Below the pieces are notes generated by a model. The model had not been told where the DNA came from. It ran no database searches and saw nothing but the letters and a program-made list of their open reading frames with translations. Made by a program: the position numbers and the translations under genes. A stretch of 64,000 nucleotides of DNA from Streptomyces flavofungini (lineage in GTDB: Bacteria > Actinomycetota > Actinomycetes > Streptomycetales > Streptomycetaceae), in the NCBI RefSeq assembly GCF_014650815.1, contig NZ_BMVR01000006.1:585309-649308 (forward strand). The letters run 5' to 3'. Shown here one piece after another: positions 58,666 through 64,000 of the stretch (position 1 is its first letter; each line of letters starts with the position of its first letter).

Positions 58666-61600
58666 GATTGGTCTCCCTCGCTCTTTCCTGTACGCCGCTC
58701 GCCCGGGCCGTCCCCGGCGAGCTCGCGGCTGAGGATCCTGCAGATGTCGGCGGCAGGTCCTGGCAGATACATCTCGTCGTGCGTGGTCTCTATGTCGTGC
58801 TGGCGGATCTCCCCCTGGACGAACGGCAGCCATCGCTCCGTGAACGACTCCTCCGGCTTGGGCACCGCCCGGAAGAACAGGACGTCGCCGCGGTAGACCG
58901 GGGAGGTGAAGCCCGCCATCAGCCGCGCCTGGTTGGCGAAGACGGATACGGCGTTCTCCACGAACTCCTCGTACTGCTCGGCGTTGTCGGCGCTATCGGT
59001 GTTGTCGGCGCTTCCGACGCCCGCGAGGCCGGACAGCTGCTCACGGAAGTAGGTGCGGAACTCGTCCCCGCTCGGCGGCTCGTCACCGCCCGCCAGATCG
59101 GCGCTCGGCACGCTGTCGAGCAGGGCGAGGAGAGCCACCTCGTGGCCGCGCCGCTGCAACTCCGCGGCGATGGCGTGGGCGAGGGTGCCGCCGATCGAAT
59201 AGCCGACGAGGTGGTACGGCCCCTCGGGCTGGACGGCGAGGAGTTCGGCGACGTAGTCGGCGACCATGTCCTCGATCGACCCGGGCAGCGGCGTCCCCCG
59301 GTGGAAGCCCTTGGCCTGGAGACCGTAGATCTCCCGGTCACGCGGCAGCCGGGCGGCGAACCCCAGGTAGGGCCAGCAGGTACCGCCGCCGGACTGGACG
59401 AACCACAGCGGTTCCCTGGCGGCCGTACCGGTCCTGATGGGCAGCAGCGGCGCGAAGGGGTCCGCGGACTCGTACGAGCCGCCGCCCGCCTCCAACCGGT
59501 CGAGGCAGGAGGCGAGTTCGGCCACCGTCGGCGACTCGAACACCACCCGGATCGGCAGGTCCACCCCGTACTCGGTGCGCACGCTCGCCATCAGCCGGGT
59601 GACCAGCAGGGAGTGCCCACCGAGCGTGAAGAAGCTGTCGTCGATCCCGACCCGGTCCAGCCCCAGCACCTCGCCGAACAGCCGGCAGAGGCCCTCCTCC
59701 CGGGCCGTCCGCGGGGCGCGGCCCGTCGATCCGCCCGCGTAGTCCGGGGCGGGGAGCATCTTCTTGTCGAGCTTTCCGTTCGGCGTCACCGGCAGCTTGT
59801 CGATGAGCATCACCGCGGACGGCACCATGTGGTTCGGCAGCCGCTCCCGCAAGTGGTCGCGCAGCCGGGCCAGCAACTCCTCGTCCGTGGCCGTGGCGCG
59901 CGCGTCGGTCGGCTCGCCGACGGGCACCACGTACGCCACCAGGCGCCGGTCGCCCGGCCTGTCGTCCACCACCGTCGCGGCCCGCTCGACCTCGGGGTGC
60001 GCGCGCAGCGCCGCGTCGATCTCGCCGAGCTCGATCCGGAAGCCGCGGATCTTGACCTGGTCGTCGACACGGCCGAGGAACAGCAGGTCGCCCGTCGGGG
60101 TCTGGCGTACGACGTCGCCGGTCCGGTACATGCGCTCGCCGGGTCCGCCGAACGGGCTGGCCACGAAGCGCTCCGCGGTCAGCGCCTGCCTGCCGACATA
60201 GCCGCGCGCCAGGCCCGAACCCGCGATGTACAGCTCGCCCGGCACCCCCGTGGGCACCGGCCGCAGGGCCGCGTCGAGGACGTGCACCTGGGTGTTCACG
60301 ATGGCCCGTCCGATGCTGAGCGGGCTCCCGTCGGCCACCAGCGGGGCGCTCATGGTGGCGCAGATCGTGGTCTCCGTGGGCCCGTAGATGTTCACCATCC
60401 GGCGGCCCGGAGCGAACGCGGCCACCAGCTCCGGCGGTGTCATCTCGCCCCCGACCACCAGGGAGACCACGGTGGCCAGGGAATCGGCGGGCATCGCGGC
60501 GAGCAGCGCGGGCGGGATCATCGCGTGCGTGACCCCGTGTGCGGCGATCGTCTCGGCCAGCGGCGCGCCCGCGGCAAGCCGCTCCCGGTCCGCGAGCACC
60601 ACGCTCGCCCCGGACAGCAGGGCCGTGAACAGTTCGGCGAGCGAGACGTCGAAGCTCGGCGAGGCGTGCTGCAGCATCCGGCTGTCCGGGGTGACGGCGA
60701 GCCGCTCCACGTGCGCCTCCACCACGGCGGCGACCCCGCGGTGGGTGACGGCCACGCCCTTGGGACGGCCCGTCGAACCCGAGGTGTAGATGACGTACGC
60801 GGTGTGGTCCAGGCCCACGTCGGGCAGGTCGGGCGTCCCGGTCGGGTCGGCGGGCAGCTGGTCGACGCGCAGCTCGTCGAGGCCGTGTCCGGCCAGCACC
60901 GTGGTGGTCGTGGCGTCCGTCACGGCCAGGCGGGCACCGCTGTCCTCGATCGTGTACGCGATCCGCTCGGCCGGGTAGGCGACGTCGATCGGCAGATACG
61001 CCGCGCCCGCCCGTGCGACGGCGAGAATCGTCACCGCGAGCTCCGGCGAGCGGCGCAGCGCCACCGCCACCACCGACTCCGGGCCGATGCCGCGTTGGGT
61101 GAGCGCGTACGCCAACTGGTCGACCCTGCGGTCGAGTTCGCCGTACGTGAGGGTGGTCCCCTCGGAGGTCACCGCGGTCGCGTCCGGGCGCGCGGCGACC
61201 TGCCGCGCGAACAGCTCCGGAATGGTCAGCTCGGGCGCGGTCGGCTCCGGCGCCGCCGCCGCGGTCGACGTCATCGTCACCCGTCCGACGGGCACGTGCG
61301 GGTCGTCCGCCAACTGCTGGAGGACGCGGACGAGTTGGCCGACCACTCGGTCGGCCTCCGACCGCTCGAACAGGTCCGGCTGGTACTGCATGACGAGCCG
61401 CAGGTCGGGGTCGGCCACGGCCGCGATGCCCAGCGAGTAGTGCGTGCCGTTCTCCGTCCTCGCGGCGTCGACCGCGAGCCCGCCGGTGGCCTCCGTCCCG
61501 GCGATGCTGCCGCTGTCGACCGGGTAGGACTCGAAGACGGTGACGGTGTCGAACAGGGTGCTCATCGACACGGCCCGCTGGATGCCGGCGAGGCCGTAGT

Positions 61601-64000
61601 GGTGGTGGTCGAGCAGGTCGGCCTGGCTGTTCTGCAGGTCGGTGAGCACCTTCCCGAGGCTGTCCCACGGAGACATGCGCACCCGTACCGGCAGGGTGTT
61701 GATGAAGAGGCCGACCATGTCCTCCACACCCGGTATCGCGGGCGGACGGCCCGACACGGTGGTGCCGAACACCACGTCCGAGCGGCCGGTCAGGCAGCCC
61801 ACCACCACCGCCCAGGCGCCCTGCACCAGGGTGTTGAGAGTGACGCCCAGTTCAGCGGCCCGCCGGGACAGTTCGCGGGAGGTGTCCAGCGGCAGCGGCA
61901 CCGCCAGCTCCGCGGCCTGCCCCGGGGCCTCGGCGGACCCGGTGTCCTGGGGCGCCACCAGGGTGGGTTCGTCGACCCCGTCGAGTGCGGTCGCCCAGGC
62001 GCGCGCCGAGGCCTCGTCGTCCTGGTCGGACAGCCAGGCCAGGAAGTCCCGGTACCCGCCCCGCAGGCGGGGCAGCACCGAGTCGTCCGTGCCGGAGTGG
62101 TAGAGCCGCAGCAGATCCTGCATCAGCAGCCCCAGCGACCAGCCGTCGAGCAGCGCGTGGTGCGAGGTCAGGACGAGCTCGGCCGCCTCGGGGCCGGTCA
62201 GGACCAGCGACAGCCGCAGCAGCGGCGGCGTGGCCGGGTCGAACCGGGCGGCCTGGTCCGCCGCCAGGAAGCGGGCCAGCTCCTCGGCACGCTCGTCCGC
62301 GCCGAGGTCGCGCAGATCGGCTTCGTGCCACGGCAGCGCGACGTCCTCGAGCACGAGCTGCACGCGGTCGCCGGAGGCGCGGGTGGCGAAGGCGGTGCGC
62401 AGGTTGGCGTACCGGTCGAGCAGGGCCTGGCCCGCCGCGCGCATCCGGGCCGGGTCCACGACGCCCGACACGTGGTACTGCACCTGTACGTGGTAGGGGT
62501 CGTACGCGGCACCCGCCAGCAGGGACTGGAACAGCAGCCCGGACTGCAGCGGGGTCAGCGGCCAGATGTCGGTCACCCCCGGGTACTGCCGCTCCCAGGC
62601 CTCGATCTCGCTCTGCCGGACCGGTATCAGGGAGATGTCCGAGGGGGTCAGGCCGCCCGCGTCGTCCGCGGCCGCGTGCCGGGCCAGGCCTTCCAGGGCG
62701 TTCACCCAGAGGTCGGCCAGCTCCTGCACCTCCACCGGCGACAGCACGCCCTCCGGTGCGCCGAACACGGCGGTCAGCCGCGGCCCGTCCGCGGTGTCGC
62801 TCACCACGGCGTTGATCTCCAAGGAGGCCATGGCGGGCATGTCGGCGGGGGCCGCGATCAGCTCGTCCGTACCGGGGGCCGAGGTCCAGCCCAGGCCGCG
62901 GAGGTGTTCCGGCATGTCCGTGGTGGAGAACCGGCCCAGGTAGTTGAAGGAGATCTGGCCGGTGTCGTGCCGGCGGAGGACCTCCGCGGTGTCCGGGTTG
63001 AGGTAGCGCAGCAGGCCGTAGCCGATGCCCTTGTCCGGGATGGCCTGGAGTTGTTCCTTGACCGCCTTGACGGCGGTCCCGGCGGCCGTGCCGCCGTCGA
63101 GCGCGTCGTCCAGGTCGAGTCCGGCGACGTCGAGGCGTACGGGGAAGATGCTGGTGAACCAGCCCACCGTGCGCGACAGGTCCGCACCCGGGGCCGCGGT
63201 CTCCTCGCGGCCGTGGCCCTCCAGCTTGACCAGCAGCGACCGCTCGTCGACGCCCCGGGCGTCCCGCCAGCGCGCGACCGCCAGGGCGAGGGCGGTGAGG
63301 AGTCCGTCGTTGACGCCGCCGTGGAAGGCCGCGGGCAGGGTGGTCAGCAGGGTCTCGGTCACCGGGGCGGGCAGGTGCACCGTGAGCCGCCGCACCGTGG
63401 AGCCCACGTCGATGGCGGGGTCGAGCGGGCGGGAGCCGAGCAACGGGTCCGGCCCCTCCACCTGGGAGCGCCACAGCGGCAGTTCCGCCGCCCGCGCCGA
63501 CCCGGCAGCCTCCTCGACCAGGGCGTGCGACCAGCGCCGCACCGAGGTTCCCACCTCCGCGAGGACCGGAGTCTTCCCGGCCCGCACCTGCTCCCAGGCC
63601 GCAGCGAAGTCGGGCAGCAGGATGCGCCAGGAGACACCGTCGATCACGAAGTGGTGCAGCACCACCATCAGTCGGCCCGCGTGCCCGGCGCCCGCGTCGA
63701 ACCACACGAACTGCGCCATCACCCCGTCGGAGGGGTTCAACTTGCCGGTGGCGGTGTCCAGTTCCCCGGCCGCCCGCCGCAGCCACTCCTCGTCCCAGCG
63801 GCCGTCGCACGGCACCCGCTGTACGAGTCCGGCGATGTCCACCGTGCCGGGCGCGGTGATGTCGAATCCGCCCGGGACCAGTCGGGAGCGGAGCATGTCG
63901 TGGCGGTCGACGACCGCACCCAGCGTGGCAACGAGACCCGCCTCGTCGATGCCCTGCGGCAGGTCCACCACCGTCGACATCGTGAACCGGTCGATACCCC
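58662..64000 (-). CDS. NRPS, 5' part outside window: E-C-A-PCP-TE
   Basis: The frame is open to the right edge; an internal ATG at 63980 lies inside the epimerisation domain, so the true start is beyond the window. In residues counted from that ATG: E domain 1-430 (HHFVIDG at 109, GHGRE, FNYLGRF), C domain 465-900 (HHALLDG at 607), A domain 920-1410 (YTSGSTGRPKG, NIYGPTE, YRTGD, NGKLD). The PCP follows with LGGHS (Ser1456), then a type I thioesterase 1515-1760 with GYSIGG (Ser1595) and probable D1622 and H1734. By-eye pocket residues of the A domain are D-V-A-M-V-G-I-I-C-K. All catalytic motifs are intact. It releases the peptide; the preceding residue should be D-configured. Confidence 0.95.
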   Translation of the reverse strand, partial: GIDRFTMSTVVDLPQGIDEAGLVATLGAVVDRHDMLRSRLVPGGFDITAPGTVDIAGLVQRVPCDGRWDEEWLRRAAGELDTATGKLNPSDGVMAQFVWFDAGAGHAGRLMVVLHHFVIDGVSWRILLPDFAAAWEQVRAGKTPVLAEVGTSVRRWSHALVEEAAGSARAAELPLWRSQVEGPDPLLGSRPLDPAIDVGSTVRRLTVHLPAPVTETLLTTLPAAFHGGVNDGLLTALALAVARWRDARGVDERSLLVKLEGHGREETAAPGADLSRTVGWFTSIFPVRLDVAGLDLDDALDGGTAAGTAVKAVKEQLQAIPDKGIGYGLLRYLNPDTAEVLRRHDTGQISFNYLGRFSTTDMPEHLRGLGWTSAPGTDELIAAPADMPAMASLEINAVVSDTADGPRLTAVFGAPEGVLSPVEVQELADLWVNALEGLARHAAADDAGGLTPSDISLIPVRQSEIEAWERQYPGVTDIWPLTPLQSGLLFQSLLAGAAYDPYHVQVQYHVSGVVDPARMRAAGQALLDRYANLRTAFATRASGDRVQLVLEDVALPWHEADLRDLGADERAEELARFLAADQAARFDPATPPLLRLSLVLTGPEAAELVLTSHHALLDGWSLGLLMQDLLRLYHSGTDDSVLPRLRGGYRDFLAWLSDQDDEASARAWATALDGVDEPTLVAPQDTGSAEAPGQAAELAVPLPLDTSRELSRRAAELGVTLNTLVQGAWAVVVGCLTGRSDVVFGTTVSGRPPAIPGVEDMVGLFINTLPVRVRMSPWDSLGKVLTDLQNSQADLLDHHHYGLAGIQRAVSMSTLFDTVTVFESYPVDSGSIAGTEATGGLAVDAARTENGTHYSLGIAAVADPDLRLVMQYQPDLFERSEADRVVGQLVRVLQQLADDPHVPVGRVTMTSTAAAAPEPTAPELTIPELFARQVAARPDATAVTSEGTTLTYGELDRRVDQLAYALTQRGIGPESVVAVALRRSPELAVTILAVARAGAAYLPIDVAYPAERIAYTIEDSGARLAVTDATTTTVLAGHGLDELRVDQLPADPTGTPDLPDVGLDHTAYVIYTSGSTGRPKGVAVTHRGVAAVVEAHVERLAVTPDSRMLQHASPSFDVSLAELFTALLSGASVVLADRERLAAGAPLAETIAAHGVTHAMIPPALLAAMPADSLATVVSLVVGGEMTPPELVAAFAPGRRMVNIYGPTETTICATMSAPLVADGSPLSIGRAIVNTQVHVLDAALRPVPTGVPGELYIAGSGLARGYVGRQALTAERFVASPFGGPGERMYRTGDVVRQTPTGDLLFLGRVDDQVKIRGFRIELGEIDAALRAHPEVERAATVVDDRPGDRRLVAYVVPVGEPTDARATATDEELLARLRDHLRERLPNHMVPSAVMLIDKLPVTPNGKLDKKMLPAPDYAGGSTGRAPRTAREEGLCRLFGEVLGLDRVGIDDSFFTLGGHSLLVTRLMASVRTEYGVDLPIRVVFESPTVAELASCLDRLEAGGGSYESADPFAPLLPIRTGTAAREPLWFVQSGGGTCWPYLGFAARLPRDREIYGLQAKGFHRGTPLPGSIEDMVADYVAELLAVQPEGPYHLVGYSIGGTLAHAIAAELQRRGHEVALLALLDSVPSADLAGGDEPPSGDEFRTYFREQLSGLAGVGSADNTDSADNAEQYEEFVENAVSVFANQARLMAGFTSPVYRGDVLFFRAVPKPEESFTERWLPFVQGEIRQHDIETTHDEMYLPGPAADICRILSRELAGDGPGERRTGKSEGDQS

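Noticed and set aside
58662..64000. Treating the ATG at 63980 as the start of this NRPS
   Set aside because: The frame is open to the edge and codons before the ATG (GIDRFT) continue the epimerisation domain.

Overview
High-GC (about 70-75%) DNA with GTG/TTG starts, AGGAG-type ribosome binding sites, a SARP/AfsR-type regulator, an F420-dependent enzyme, a class E sortase signal and DmdR/IdeR-type iron boxes points to Streptomyces or a close relative. Most of the window reads as ordinary chromosome with conserved housekeeping genes (panB, map). The right end enters a nonribosomal peptide biosynthetic cluster that continues past the edge.

Layout. 0-5.2 kb: a DHA2 drug exporter with a perfect TetR-type operator, panB, and a DrrA/DrrB-type ABC exporter behind an unusual tandem-repeat promoter. 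5.2-16.3 kb: a giant AfsR-like regulator with a long low-complexity linker, a repeat-rich promoter region, an M50 site-2 protease, F420:NADP oxidoreductase, sialidase, an MFS exporter and methionine aminopeptidase, closed by a 59-bp palindrome. 16.4-28.2 kb: an iron/heme acquisition island with three iron boxes. It holds heme oxygenase, two HtaA-domain surface proteins (one with an LAATG sortase signal), an HmuTUV-type heme ABC importer, and the EfeO-EfeB-EfeU system. Together these could capture heme at the wall, import it, and release or take up its iron.

28.3-50 kb: mixed accessory and metabolic genes. These include a lipoprotein, a primase/polymerase-like protein, a glycerophosphodiesterase running antisense into a TetR gene, a DDAH with an RBS-sequestering leader hairpin, a secreted glycosidase-like protein, Rsm22, a serine hydrolase, a Bcr/CflA exporter, PhoD, an SDR, a lamin-tail protein, a second PhzF, small enzymes and a HicB-like regulator with its own tandem operator. 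A MITE-like element (35.3-35.6 kb) and other intergenic repeats interrupt the region.

50.3-64 kb: NRPS locus. Transcribed right to left are a 5'-truncated (by the window) NRPS with E-C-A-PCP-TE, two cytochromes P450 and a second NRPS (half-C, A, PCP, C, degenerate A, PCP). A convergent 3Fe-4S ferredoxin gene lies at the left border. The degenerate adenylation domain, the half condensation domain, and the presence of the thioesterase on the upstream gene make this the most unusual part of the window. No tRNA, rRNA, CRISPR array or MbtH gene was seen.
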